The notes under the pieces are model-generated. The model was not told where the DNA came from. It made no database searches and saw only the letters and a program-made list of their open reading frames with translations. This document shows positions 41,957-56,900 of a DNA stretch of 64,000 nucleotides, piece by piece; position 1 is the first letter of the stretch, and each line of letters starts with the position of its first letter. The DNA comes from Mesostigma viride (taxonomy: Eukaryota; Streptophyta; Mesostigmatophyceae; Mesostigmatales; Mesostigmataceae): assembly GCA_009746045.1 (NCBI GenBank), contig RPFO01000246.1, positions 1,864,192 through 1,928,191 on the forward strand. Direction: 5' to 3'. A program made the position numbers and the translations under genes.

Positions 41957-44900
41957 CATCATGGGCATGGCCCACACCGCGTGTGTGGCACGCCACATGC
42001 AGATCATCCAAAAGCTGCTCCAGGATGAGGTCATCGCGGCCGCACGCATCAACGCCGACAACGGGGTAAGCTTCGGTGTAGTATCCCTTGCAACCGATGC
42101 GTCGATTATGTTCCTTGCCGTAAACCTCATTGTACTATTCCTTGCCAACGACTTACTCCACGGTGACACCTTTGACTTATTCTACGATGAGACATTTTGT
42201 GTCTGTATGTGGTCTCTTGTTTCTTGCCTTGTGTCGCCATCTCTTTTTCTGGCCTTGGCTGCCCTTCTATCGCCATCTCTTTTTTGTTGCTTTTTGTTGT
42301 CTCTCTGGTGCCATATTTCGGGTGGTTGTTGGCCTTGTGTCGGACAGATCTGCGTCCGATGGGTTTCCCCTACCCCCTTTGTCTTTGAGACCTGGTTGGC
42401 CCATGGGATCGTATCGCCTGCGCCTGTGGACACGGCAATGTGGGCCACCCCGCTCGCAAACAGGACTTCTTGTACAACACGCGGCTGCAGCTTGTCGCCA
42501 GCGCAACTTGTGCGCGCCTGGCGTGGCAGGTTGGGGCGTGATGACATGTTCCCTGGTATCAGCTTTTGCTTCTTTCCCCCTCCACTCCTTGCACAGGCCT
42601 CCACGTCGGCGGGTGGCCTGGCCACCAGCACCGCCCCGCGGGAAGAAGGCGCGCGCGCCCTCGCCCGCGACGCGCTCATGGCACCGGGCGACCGCGACGG
42701 TAGGGGCTGTATCCTGCCGGTGGTTGTGCTCCTCTGGTGCTGGGCACTGTGGACACTGGTGGGAGGATGGGGCGGGCTACCCGCGTTTGTTGTGTTGTGT
42801 TGCTGTTGGGCTGGCGACGTTGATGCGGGGAGGGATGAGCTGTCCGCGCTGGTGCCAGTGTTGGCCTCCTAAGCGACAGGATGGTCAGACCGATAGCATG
42901 TGCGCAGGGAACAAACAAGCTGCTTCTACCCTGCAAGGTTCCATTCCTTGGCCTAGCATGCTTAAGTCGCTTCATTGCGTCCAACATGTTGCAGGCGAAA
43001 GAATTTCCAGCCGCTTATTCTATGCGTGCGCCCGGAAGATATGTCCTGGAAGACCCTGGAGTAGGAGTGTCTACCGCACGCACATCGCGGCGTCCTTGTC
43101 TAGGGTGCCCATGTCTTTGCATGGCCAGTAAACAATATTCTCATGACAGCTGTCCTCTCAAGTATGACGTCCTCTTGGCAACTGCCCTTATCAAGGAGAC
43201 AACCAGCGCAGCCCTTATAAGCAAAGAATGTCCTCTTAAACCGTTGTGGATTTGGTTGGGTGGTACCCTGGCTGGGCGGCGTTCCGGCTGCGGCACCCTG
43301 GCACCCCACCCCCAGACGACACCCTGGCGGGGGACACGGAGGACAAGGAGGCGACGCTGTTCGAGGTGGACCCCGCGCAGGTGGAGCGCGTGAAGCAGCG
43401 CTGCCTGCCAGACGCACTCAACTACCCGATGCTCGAGGAGTACGACTTCCGCAACGACACGGTGCGCGCGCTCGACTGCTGGTCGCATGATGCGGTTGCC
43501 GCTGTTGTAGTTTGCGCTAACGAGGTGGTTGCATGTTCTAGCGCTCGCAGAGCATGGAAATCACGGATGCATGCAGGGGTGATGGTTTCGACTCTTTTCA
43601 GAGAGAAAGTGAAGGGACGAGCAAGCTCTCTGTAGATGAGTCAGGGCATATGAAACTTCTGTGTTCTTGTCGATGTAGTTTGCACATGCGTTTGCGTCTG
43701 TCGCAGCAAAGGCCATCTTCCACGTCATCCCTGAAAACTCCTTGAGGAACGTCTTAAAGTTTCTCTGCTTCCAAACTGAACGAATGACATGTAGGCTTGT
43801 CATCTTTACCACCTCGCAGCACACCGCATGAAGGCTCATGACCAGTCCACTTGTGGTGCTGGTCCCCCCCCTGATGTCCCCCCCCCCCCCCCCCCCCTGC
43901 TCCCCCAGGTAAACCCTGACCTGGACATGGCGCTCAAACCGATCGCACAGATGCGGCCGTACCAGGAGAAGAGCCTCAACAAGATGTTCGGCAACGGTAG
44001 GGGGGGCTAGCATAGTAGCTTGGCAGTGGTGGGGGACACTTAGGACATAGTTTGGCAGTACTAGGGGACCTTGTACCAGGAGAGCAGCCTCAACAGGGTG
44101 TTTGCCAACGGTAGGGGATGCTAAGTTAATAGGATGGCAATGGTAAGGGATGATGGTATCCGGTAGGGGATGCTAAGTTAATAGGATGGCAATGGTAAGG
44201 GATGATGGTATCCGGTAGGGGATGCTAAGTTAATAGGATGGCAATGGTAAGGGATGATGGTATCCGGTGGGGGATGCTAAGTTAATAGGATGGCAATGGT
44301 AAGGGATGATGGTATCCGGTAGGGGATGCTAAGTTAATAGGATGGCAATGGTAAGGGATGATGGTATCCGGTAGGGGATGCTAAGTTAATAGGATGGCAA
44401 TGGTAAGGGATGATGGTATCCGGTAGGGGATGCTAAGTTAATAGGATGGCAATGGTAAGGGATGATGGTATCCGGTAGGGGATGCTAAGTTAATAGGATG
44501 GCAATGGTAAGGGATGATGGTATCCGGTAGGGGATGCTAAGTTAATAGGATGGCAATGGTAAGGGATGATGGTATCCGGTAGGGGATGCTAAGTTAATAG
44601 GATGGCAATGGTAAGGGATGATGGTATCCGGTAGGGGATGCTAAGTTAATAGGATGGCAATGGTAAGGGATGATGGTATCCGGTAGGGGATGCTAAGTTA
44701 ATAGGATGGCAATGGTAAGGGATGATGGTATCCGGTAGGGGATGCTAAGTTAATAGGATGGCAATGGTAAGGGATGATGGTATCCGGTAGGGGATGCTAA
44801 GTTAATAGGATGGCAATGGTAAGGGATGATGGTATCCGGTAGGGGATGCTAAGTTAATAGGATGGCAATGGTAAGGGATGATGGTATCCGGTAGGGGATG

Positions 44901-47900
44901 CTAAGTTAATAGGATGGCAATGGTAAGGGATGATGGTATCATGGAACGGTAGGGGATGCTAAGTTAATAGGATGGCAATGGTAAGGGATGATGGTATCCG
45001 GTAGGGGATGCTAAGTTAATAGGATGGCAATGGTAAGGGATGATGGTATCGGGTAGGGGATGCTAAGTTAATAGGATGGCAATGGTAAGGGATGATGGTA
45101 TCCGGTAGGGGATGCTAAGTTAATAGGATGGCAATGGTAAGGGATGATGGTATCCGGTAGGGGATGCTAAGTTAATAGGATGGCAATGGTAAGGGATGAT
45201 GGTATCCGGTAGGGGATGCTAAGTTAATAGGATGGCAATGGTAAGGGATGATGGTATCATGGAACGGTGGGGGATGCTAAGTTAATAGGATGGCAATGGT
45301 AAGGGATGATGGTATCGGGTAGGGGATGCTAAGTTAATAGGATGGCAATGGTAAGGGATGATGGTATCATGGAACGGTGGGGGATGCTAAGTTAATAGGA
45401 TGGCAATGGTAAGGGATGATGGTATCATGGAACGGTGGGGGATGCTAAGTTAATAGGATGGCAATGGTAAGGGATGATGGTATCATGGAACGGTGGGGGA
45501 TGCTAAGTTAATAGGATGGCAATGGTAAGGGATGATGGTATCATGGAACGGTGGGGGATGCTAAGTTAATAGGATGGCAATGGTAAGGGATGATGGTATC
45601 ATGGAACGGTGGGGGATGCTAAGTTAATAGGATGGCAATGGTAAGGGATGATGGTATCGGGTAGGGGATGCTAAGTTAATAGGATGGCAATGGTAAGGGA
45701 TGATGGTATCATGGAACGGTAGGGGATGCTAAGTTAATAGGATGGCAATGGTAAGGGATGATGGTATCCGGTAGGGGATGCTAAGTTAATAGGATGGCAA
45801 TGGTAAGGGATGATGGTATCATGGAACGGTAGGGGATGCTAAGTTAATAGGATGGCAATGGTAAGGGATGATGGTATCATGGAACGGTGGGGGATGCTAA
45901 GTTAATAGGATGGCAATGGTAAGGGATGATGGTATCATGGAACGGTGGGGGATGCTAAGTTAATAGGATGGCAATGGTAAGGGATGATGGTATCATGGAA
46001 CGGTGGGGGATGCTAAGTTAATAGGATGGCAATGGTAAGGGATGATGGTATCATGGAACGGTGGGGGATGCTAAGTTAATAGGATGGCAATGGTAAGGGA
46101 TGATGGTATCGGGTAGGGGATGCTAAGTTAATAGGATGGCAATGGTAAGGGATGATGGTATCATGGAACGGTGGGGGATGCTAAGTTAATAGGATGGCAA
46201 TGGTAAGGGATGATGGTATCATGGAACGGTAGGGGATGCTAAGTTAATAGGATGGCAATGGTAAGGGATGATGGTATCATGGAACGGTGGGGGATGCTAA
46301 GTTAATAGGATGGCAATGGTAAGGGATGATGGTATCATGGAACGGTGGGGGATGCTAAGTTAATAGGATGGCAATGGTAAGGGATGATGGTATCATGGAA
46401 CGGTGGGGGATGCTAAGTTAATAGGATGGCAATGGTAAGGGATGATGGTATCATGGAACGGTGGGGGATGCTAAGTTAATAGGATGGCAATGGTAAGGGA
46501 TGATGGTATCATGGAACGGTGGGGGATGCTAAGTTAATAGGATGGCAATGGTAAGGGATGATGGTATCATGGAACGGTGGGGGATGCTAAGTTAATAGGA
46601 TGGCAATGGTAAGGGATGATGGTATCATGGAACGGTGGGGGATGCTAAGTTAATAGGATGGCAATGGTAAGGGATGATGGTATCCGGTAGGGGATGCTAA
46701 GTTAATAGGATGGCAATGGTAAGGGATGATGGTATCATGGAACGGTGGGGGATGCTAAGTTAATAGGATGGCAATGGTAAGGGATGATGGTATCGGGTAG
46801 GGGATGCTAAGTTAATAGGATGGCAATGGTAAGGGATGATGGTATCATGGAACGGTGGGGGATGCTAAGTTAATAGGATGGCAATGGTAAGGGATGATGG
46901 TATCCGGTAGGGGATGCTAAGTTAATAGGATGGCAATGGTAAGGGATGATGGTATCATGGAACGGTAGGGGATGCTAAGTTAATAGGATGGCAATGGTAA
47001 GGGATGATGGTATCATGGAACGGTGGGGGATGCTAAGTTAATAGGATGGCAATGGTAAGGGATGATGGTATCATGGAACGGTGGGGATGCTAAGTTAATA
47101 GGATGGCAATGGTAAGGGATGATGGTATCATGGAACGGTGGGGGATGCTAAGTTAATAGGATGGCAATGGTAAGGGATGATGGTATCATGGAACGGTGGG
47201 GGATGCTAAGTTAATAGGATGGCAATGGTAAGGGATGATGGTATCATGGAACGGTGGGGATGCTAAGTTAATAGGATGGCAATGGTAAGGGATGATGGTA
47301 TCATGGAACGGTAGGGGATGCTAAGTTAATAGGATGGCAATGGTAAGGGATGATGGTATCATGGAACGGTGGGGGATGCTAAGTTAATAGGATGGCAATG
47401 GTAAGGGATGATGGTATCATGGAACGGTGGGGGATGCTAAGTTAATAGGATGGCAATGGTAAGGGATGATGGTATCATGGAACGGTGGGGGATGCTAAGT
47501 TAATAGGATGGCAATGGTAAGGGATGATGGTATCATGGAACGGTGGGGGATGCTAAGTTAATAGGATGGCAATGGTAAGGGATGATGGTATCATGGAACG
47601 GTGGGGGATGCTAAGTTAATAGGATGGCAATGGTAAGGGATGATGGTATCATGGAACGGTAGGGGATGCTAAGTTAATAGGATGGCAATGGTAAGGGATG
47701 ATGGTATCCGGTAGGGGATGCTAAGTTAATAGGATGGCAATGGTAAGGGATGATGGTATCGGGTAGGGGATGCTAAGTTAATAGGATGGCAATGGTAAGG
47801 GATGATGGTATCATGGAACGGTAGGGGATGCTAAGTTAATAGGATGGCAATGGTAAGGGATGATGGTATCCGGTAGGGGATGCTAAGTTAATAGGATGGC

Positions 47901-50900
47901 AATGGTAAGGGATGATGGTATCGGGTAGGGGATGCTAAGTTAATAGGATGGCAATGGTAAGGGATGATGGTATCATGGAACGGTAGGGGATGCTAAGTTA
48001 ATAGGATGGCAATGGTAAGGGATGATGGTATCATGGAACGGTGGGGGATGCTAAGTTAATAGGATGGCAATGGTAAGGGATGATGGTGTCATGGAACGGT
48101 GGGGGATGCTAAGTTAATAGGATGGCAATGGTAAGGGATGATGGTATCATGGAACGGTGGGGGATGCTAAGTTAATAGGATGGCAATGGTAAGGGATGAT
48201 GGTATCATGGAACGGTGGGGGATGCTAAGTTAATAGGATGGCAATGGTAAGGGATGATGGTATCATGGAACGGTAGGGGATGCTAAGTTAATAGGATGGC
48301 AATGGTAAGGGATGATGGTATCATGGAACGGTAGGGGATGCTAAGTTAATAGGATGGCAATGGTAAGGGATGATGGTATCGGGTAGGGGATGCTAAGTTA
48401 ATAGGATGGCAATGGTAAGGGATGATGGTATCGGGTAGGGGATGCTAAGTTAATAGGATGGCAATGGTAAGGGATGATGGTATCCGGTAGGGGATGCTAA
48501 GTTAATAGGATGGCAATGGTAAGGGATGATGGTATCATGGAACGGTAGGGGATGCTAAGTTAATAGGATGGCAATGGTAAGGGATGATGGTATCATGGAA
48601 CGGTGGGGGATGCTAAGTTAATAGGATGGCAATGGTAAGGGATGATGGTATCATGGAACGGTAGGGGATGCTAAGTTAATAGGATGGCAATGGTAAGGGA
48701 TGATGGTATCATGGAACGGTGGGGGATGCTAAGTTAATAGGATGGCAATGGTAAGGGATGATGGTATCATGGAACGGTGGGGGATGCTAAGTTAATAGGA
48801 TGGCAATGGTAAGGGATGATGGTATCATGGAACGGTGGGGGATGCTAAGTTAATAGGATGGCAATGGTAAGGGATGATGGTATCCGGTAGGGGATGCTAA
48901 GTTAATAGGATGGCAATGGTAAGGGATGATGGTATCATGGAACGGTAGGGGATGCTAAGTGAATAGGATGGCAATGGTAAGGGATGATGGTATCCGGTGG
49001 GGGATGCTAAGTTAATAGGATGGCAATGGTAAGGGATGATGGTATCATGGAACGGTGGGGGATGCTAAGTTAATAGGATGGCAATGGTAAGGGATGATGG
49101 TATCATGGAACGGTGGGGGATGCTAAGTTAATAGGATGGCAATGGTAAGGGATGATGGTATCATGGAACGGTAGGGGATGCTAAGTTAATAGGATGGCAA
49201 TGGTAAGGGATGATGGTATCATGGAACGGTAGGGGATGCTAAGTTAATAGGATGGCAATGGTAAGGGATGATGGTATCATGGAACGGTGGGGGATGCTAA
49301 GTTAATAGGATGGCAATGGTAAGGGATGATGGTATCATGGAACGGTGGGGGATGCTAAGTTAATAGGATGGCAATGGTAAGGGATGATGGTATCATGGAA
49401 CGGTGGGGGATGCTAAGTTAATAGGATGGCAATGGTAAGGGATGATGGTATCATGGAACGGTGGGGGATGCTAAGTTAATAGGATGGCAATGGTAAGGGA
49501 TGATGGTATCATGGAACGGTGGGGGATGCTAAGTTAATAGGATGGCAATGGTAAGGGATGATGGTATCATGGAACGGTGGGGGATGCTAAGTTAATAGGA
49601 TGGCAATGGTAAGGGATGATGGTATCATGGAACGGTGGGGGATGCTAAGTTAATAGGATGGCAATGGTAAGGGATGATGGTATCATGGAACGGTGGGGGA
49701 TGCTAAGTTAATAGGATGGCAATGGTAAGGGATGATGGTATCATGGAACGGTAGGGGATGCTAAGTTAATAGGATGGCAATGGTAAGGGATGATGGTATC
49801 ATGGAACGGTGGGGGATGCTAAGTTAATAGGATGGCAATGGTAAGGGATGATGGTATCATGGAACGGTGGGGGATGCTAAGTTAATAGGATGGCAATGGT
49901 AAGGGATGATGGTATCATGGAACGGTGGGGGATGCTAAGTTAATAGGATGGCAATGGTAAGGGATGATGGTATCATGGAACGGTGGGGGATGCTAAGTTA
50001 ATAGGATGGCAATGGTAAGGGATGATGGTATCATGGAACGGTGGGGGATGCTAAGTTAATAGGATGGCAATGGTAAGGGATGATGGTATCATGGAACGGT
50101 GGGGGATGCTAAGTTAATAGGATGGCAATGGTAAGGGATGATGGTATCATGGAACGGTGGGGGATGCTAAGTTAATAGGATGGCAATGGTAAGGGATGAT
50201 GGTATCATGGAACGGTGGGGGCTCGAGGATGCTGGCGGGTACGCTTGGCCATGCAGGAACGCTTGCAGTTACGTGTTGGCTATGGCAAGGCCTTGTTCCA
50301 TACCAAGTGTTACATGTCCATTCACAAGCATCATCGCATGATTTCAACTTGAGTTTGCAAAGAATAGGCAGCTTTGGAGCTGTGCAGAACAACAGATACA
50401 AGGTTAGTTATATAGTCTGACATGGTGACTCTACTGATGGGGTGCACCACTGACGTGTGCACAGAGAACTGCCACGGAATGGCAGCCTCGCCGCCAATGC
50501 ACGGCGACCGTTTAAAGCAACAAATTGTTTCTTCCACGTGGCGCAAACTGTGCGCACGTCGTTGCTAATCCTGACGCGCGCAGGCCGTGCACGGTCGGGC
50601 ATCATCGTCCTTCCCTGCGGCGCCGGCAAGTCGCTGACAGGCATCTCGGCCGCGGTACGCGTGGGCAAGAGCTGCCTCGTTCTGTGCACCTCGTCTGTGT
50701 CCGTCGATCAGTGGCGCTACCAGTTTAAGCTGTGGACGACCATCCGCGACGACCAGATTAGCCGGTTCACCGCGGCAGACAAGGACAAGCTGCCCGACCG
50801 CGTGGGCGTTACAGTGACCACGTACAATATGGTCGCCATGGGCACCAGCAAGTCGCCCGAGTTTGAGAAGCTGGTCTCGCGCGAGTGGGGGCTCATGCTG

Positions 50901-53900
50901 CTGGACGAGGTGCACGTCGTTCCCGCCCACATGTTCCGCAAGGTATGAAGTAATGTGCATGCTCGCATTTCGTTGGGGCCTGCTTTTGATGCTTGCCCGC
51001 CCGCGTGTTCTGGGGACAAAGCAGGGGACGCACACCCTGCATCGGTCTGCACGGGTATGCCCTGAACCTTGGTGGCTCCAAATGGGCGAGCGGGGGCCCG
51101 TGCACATGCCTTGCGTTGATAGGGAAGAGGCGCAGGACACGGACCTGGAAAGGGAGCAGGAAAGCCAGCATGATCAGGGCCGGGCACGGGGCCGGGCACA
51201 GGGAATGGGCATGAAGGCAACCCATGCACTGTGCAGGACTGGCATCCTGAGGTGGGAACACAGGCCTCTGTAGGCATGGCCTGAGAGCGTAGGTGTGCAT
51301 GGCCTGTCAGGCGAAGGGCATACGCGTCTGGTTTTTGAAAGTGGCGATCCACAATGCACTGGCTTACAGTGAATCACCATCTCTGGTAACACTGCAGCCA
51401 TTGTGTGTCATCGCATGTCTGTGCTGTGGTAGCCCACCGGTAGGTGGTCACTCCTTGCTATGGGTGGACCCCCACTCAGCGAACCCCCTGCTCACCCTTT
51501 ACCGTACTTCTCCTGAACCCCTCGCTGCCGACTTGGCCCATGATGCCTTTCCCCCCCCCCCTTCCCCCCCCCAATCCTCCCCCTCTGCCCCCCCCCCGCC
51601 ACTGCTTCCCCCCCCTCCCCCTCCCCCCTCCACGTGTTGCCAGGTCATCGGCATCACCAAGTCCCACTGCAAGCTGGGCCTGACGGCCACCCTGGTCCGT
51701 GAGGATGAGCGCATCAGCGACCTCAACTTCCTGATCGGCCCCAAGCTGTTCGAGGCGAACTGGCTGGACCTGCAGCGTGCGGGCCACATCGCCAACGTGC
51801 AGTGCGCCGAGGTGTGGTGCCCCATGACCAAAGAGTTTTACCGCGAGTACTTGAAGAAGGAGAACGCGGGCAAGCGGCAGGCGCTGTATGTTATGAACCC
51901 CAACAAGTTCCAGGCGTGCCAGTTCCTGGTCAGCTACCACGAGGGGCGGGGGGACAAGGTCATCGTCTTCTCGGACAACATCTTCGCGCTGAGGGAGTAC
52001 GCGCTCAAGTTGAAGAAGCCGTTCATCTACGGGCCAACCAGGTAGGGGGCTCGGGCCAACCAGGACGAGGGTGGGTGGCCAAGCTGGCAGGGGGCCTAGG
52101 CCAACCAGGTATGGGGAATGGTGGCGGTCTTTGTGGAAAGGGAGGTGCTTTGAGAGCAAGTGGGTAGGGGGCTGGTCGCTACCCATGTAGGGGGACTGTA
52201 TTAACGAGACAACCAGCGCAGGCTGTATGCATGTATACGATGTGGCAGCCAGCCGGGGGGGGGGGGGCGGGGGAAGAGCTTGAGGGCATTTGCGGGGGGG
52301 CTTTGGGGGGAGAGGGCTGGCTAAGAAGGTGTGTGGCTGCCTGGGGCTGTAGTGTCTCTTGCTTGGGGTTGGGGGGTTGATGTTAGAGTTGTGGGCAAAG
52401 CATCAGTGCAGGCCGCCACAGCAAATGCTGACATGCGACGCCCTGGTACTGGGGGATTTTACGTGGGTGCTCCTTGCGGTGCCACCCTTGCATTGTTTGG
52501 TTTGGCGGTCTCTTGAGAGACTACGGGTCTGGCAGCGTGGCAACGTGTGTGTGCAGGAAGAATTTTTTGTGCCAGGTGTCTGGTGTACAGGCAGGGTGGT
52601 AACTGTGGGTTGTTACTTGCGGCCGTTCCTTGTCTTTGGAGACCAGCAGTAATAATTGTTGTGACTTGGAAGCGGCGCCTGGTGCGCCCATGTTGCGCAC
52701 TGTGTGCCTGGTAGTTTGTTTCCTTTTGCGCAAACGCGAGCGTTTGTTCATGGGTGCACGGACTCTGCCTCACACGAGACACGTGCATTTGCCTTGCCGT
52801 ACCATGCCCTTCTCCATGATCCGTCTCCTCAATAAAATGCCTGGAATTTGCAGCCACTACGAGAGGACTCGCATCTTGTCGGCATTCAAGACAAGCCCCC
52901 AGATCAACACCATATTTATTTCCAAGGTGGGCAGACCGTGCAGATGTTGTTGTGCTCTCAAAATGGCCTCGCATGAATCTGGATGACCCCCATGCATGGA
53001 AGATGCCCTTTACAAACTGGAGCTGAAAATGCCCATGACGAAAGTGGCACCTTTTGTTCTTGTCTGGCATGGCTGCTTCCAGCTACTATTGTTTTTCCTT
53101 GCGGATTTTCGTGGGTTTCACCTCCTCTTGAAATTCCCCCCCACGGGTGTAAGGTGGCCACTGGTTCATGGGAGACAGGCGTGCGACTCGTCTGCAGCCC
53201 GCATGACGGAGGCCCTCGACAGGTGTCAGCGCCTTGATGAGGAGCTGTGGCTCAATCCAGATGTGGCCCATTGTGTGATTGCTCGTTTGCTTTGCTGCGC
53301 GGCAGGTTGGAGACAACTCGATCGACATCCCCGAGGCCAATGTGATCATCCAGATATCCTCGCACGCGGGGTCGCGCAGGCAGGAGGCGCAGCGCCTGGG
53401 GCGCATCCTCCGGCCAAAGGTGGGTGTGCATTTACAACCTAATCAGCATCATTTTAAGGCTAATGGGGCTATATTCTCAGGCAAGGGCAAGGGCAGGGGC
53501 ACATCCTGATAGCCAAAGGTGGGGGGCCAGCCTGGCCTTCAGTGAGGCATTTTTCAGATTGCTCGCATACCGGAGGTTGCATACAGGAGAATGTAACCAC
53601 ATACTGGAGTCGTAGGTACACGTACTGGAGTCGTAGGTACACATACTGGAGTCGTAGGTACACGTATTGGAGTCGTAGGTACACGTATTGGAGTCGTAGG
53701 TACACGTACTGGAGCAGTAGGTACACGTACTGGAGTCGTAGGTACACGTACTGGAGTTCTCCCGATTTCTGGCCTGCGCTGGTTGTCTCCTTGATACTGG
53801 AGTCGTCTCTTTCTCCTGCCTTTGTCATCCTGCTCCATCCTGGTCATGTGAAATGTGAGGACGCATTTGAGTAGCCAAGGACTTTGTTCCCTCGGAGCCA

Positions 53901-56900
53901 AGTCGGAGCTATCAGGATTATTTGGTGGGATGACCCTGGCATGTTACTTTCCTGCTTTCCTTTTGTTGGTTGCAGTTGGATTTCTTGCTGTCTTAAGGTC
54001 TGGGCTATTACGGCACAAGCGGCCATGGGGCCATGGCATAACCACTGGGACATGAACATTGAAACAGCCTGCTATTTAGGTCACCGGCCCCCATGAGCGC
54101 CCTTGCTGCTGACGTCGATCATGCTGCAGGGTGGCTAATGCCTGCTGGATGGAGGCCCTGTTGCGCTCGTCCCCCTTGGCATGCACATCATGTGGGACTT
54201 GGCATGCACGGTCCCACTGGATGTTTCGCTTGGTTGCAGGGCAAGGTGGCCAACCCGAACGAATTTAACGCCTTCTTCTACTCGCTTGTGTCCAAGGATA
54301 CCCAGGTGAGCGCCGCACGCCGCCGCTGTGATGGCACACCCTTGGCAGTGGGCACTGCGTGGGCTGAGCAGCGGCGTCACGTGGGCACAATGTTGCCCTT
54401 GTCTCATGAGTAACGCCTTGCAACGACACGGGAAGTCGGCTTCCACTGCTCTGTCTGGTTGAGTTCTTGGCTTTGGCTGGTGGCCAGGCAGTTCCAGCGC
54501 TGCAACGGGCAGCTGTGGTTGTGGGGCTACCGTAGCTAGAAACCAATTGTGTGTGGGGAGGGGGGGGCAGGGGGGAGGAGGGAGGGGGAAGGGGGGCCTT
54601 GATCCCTGTAGACACGTGCGACGGCTTGCCACGGTGGCCTGACTTCCGCCAGGTGCAAATTACCACCACAAATGTGGTGGCCCCACAAACGTTTCTTCGC
54701 ATTGTTCCTTCAATACGTATATGTATATTTTTAAGAATGGTAGTATTTGTTTACATGCCTTTTTTCTATTGATCTCCCTATAGTGATGCGGTGATCCGTC
54801 CTTTTAGGGTGCATCGCTGTCGTTGTCGATGGTGCTGGCTGTTGGTGACGGCAACCGTGTTAACCTCGGGTTGTGTTAATCTGTTCTGCTTGCAACGGGC
54901 GTTGCTTTTCCTTTCGGTCCCTTGCATTGACCCTCCTACGCTGACTCCTGGCAGGAGATGTTCTACTCCACCAAGCGGCAGCAGTTCCTCATTGACCAGG
55001 GATACAGCTTCAAGGTGAGAGCTATATCCGGGGGGTCGGGCATAGTTTTAAGGGAGTGCGGGGGTTGGATATCGCTTCAAGGTAAGAACATAGGCCAGTG
55101 CTGTTGCTCTCTGGAAGCTTGCCTGCCAATCATCGCGTGTGCTCTGTCGTTTCACAATATTTGCAATGAAGTATTAAAATGTCTGGATGGGCCAACCACC
55201 CTGGCCCGTGCTTCAAGGCATGGCACATGGCCTTGGGTGGCTCAGCCTGCTGGGATCCCTTGTACCATGCATGCTTGCATGCAATGTGGCTGCGTGGTAA
55301 TCACCGATGTACAGTACAAATGGCTCTCGATAATAAAATCCTGCATCTGCCTGATCCCAGGGGTGTCATTCATGTTGGTCTGCATGCGTCCGTGGCTGTG
55401 GATGCATCGTATTGGACTACTGGGCCTCAAATCGGAAACCCCTGCGGATGGGAGACGGATCAGCCTGTGCCCGTGTACTCGTAGGTACAAGTCACATGGC
55501 AACCTGGACAGCCAGCCCCAGCCGTGCATGAGTTCTCCTATGCCCCCTCGGATATACTGCTGCAGTGCATGGATTAGCGTGCCCAAGTCCCCCTTCTCTT
55601 TCGGCACGGAAAGTGCGGGCCTAAGTCATCTGTGTGCGTGCAGAGGGCAGCTTGTGTGCCCAGTTGGTTAGTTCCCTCGGGCGCCTTCCTATTTCATGTG
55701 TGTCTGTTTTGCTCTTGTTTTATCACCATGTTTTTCGAACCCTCGTCACGGTATATTTTATCTACTGTCATTTGTACTGTATACTTGTCATTGTCTTTGT
55801 GTGTGGCATGCTGTATTGTACACGCGATGCTGTGGCGGCGCCAGGTCATCACGCAGCTGCCCAACCCGGAGGATGGCGAACTCTTCTTCACAACGCAGAA
55901 GGAGCAGCTCGATCTGCTGGCCAAAGTATGAGAAAAGGCTTTTTCCCCCCTCCCCTTGAATATAGCCTCCCGGGTGGCAGCAGCATGAGCATGTTTAGCG
56001 CCGGCATTGAGATGGCCGCGTTAGAGGGGGCATGGCAATGATGCTTGCGTTCGAGGATGCAGCGGTGCAGCTTGTGGGTGCAGCTTGTGTGGACACGGCG
56101 TCCCTTGGAAGCAGCTAAGTGGCAGAGTCTGACGGTGCACATCTGGCTGTTTGGCAACCGTAGTGGCAAGCTATGAGCTACAGGAATGGGCCTCAGGCCA
56201 CCCTGCAGTTGTACTGGTGGAGGTAGCTTGTGTAATGTTCAAGGGATTGGTGGGACTGAATGTCAAGTGGGGTACCCCACCCGCATCCGTGGGATAATGA
56301 TCCATCGTGGCAGGGTTGATTGTTTCATGCCTGTCGTGTGCTAGCTTGGGCCACTTGCATTGGGGTGTGGCAAAGCGGCTTGCGCCCCTCATTTCCCGTG
56401 ATCCAGTTGAAATCGATCGAATGCTTTGGTGACAGTTATCCGCATGGCAACTTGCTGAGCAAGGCCCAGTTTCATGCTCGTGATAGCTCGTAATGTAGGA
56501 TCGCAACGGGGTCTGCTGGCAGTGTTCACGGAGAACAGAAGCTGCACAAAGTATTGGCCCCTGTGGTAGGATCTGTGCTGTATGGCTGCAATGTTGTAGT
56601 GACCCATGCGACCTGAAGTTCTCTCCTTGGACTTGCTGAGGCCAGGCAAGCTGTTGCAAGCCAATCGCCATGCTCTACTCGTCCGCTGGTGCTGTGTGGC
56701 AGTTGCTGCACGTGCAATAATTTTGGTGTGACTCCCTTTGATGCAAACCATGGATTGGGCAACATAGTTTCCCTGGTGTATGCAATAAATTGCCCCGCGC
56801 AGACTTCATCAGAGGATGCCGCGTGTCACGCCACTGATAGACACGCATGGACCGTGCACGCCCATGCCCAATACCATGGCGGTTGCAGGTGCTGGCAGCT

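Noticed and set aside
44107..50218. CRISPR-like regular repeats
   Set aside because: Units are contiguous without unique spacers, in an intron of a eukaryotic gene.
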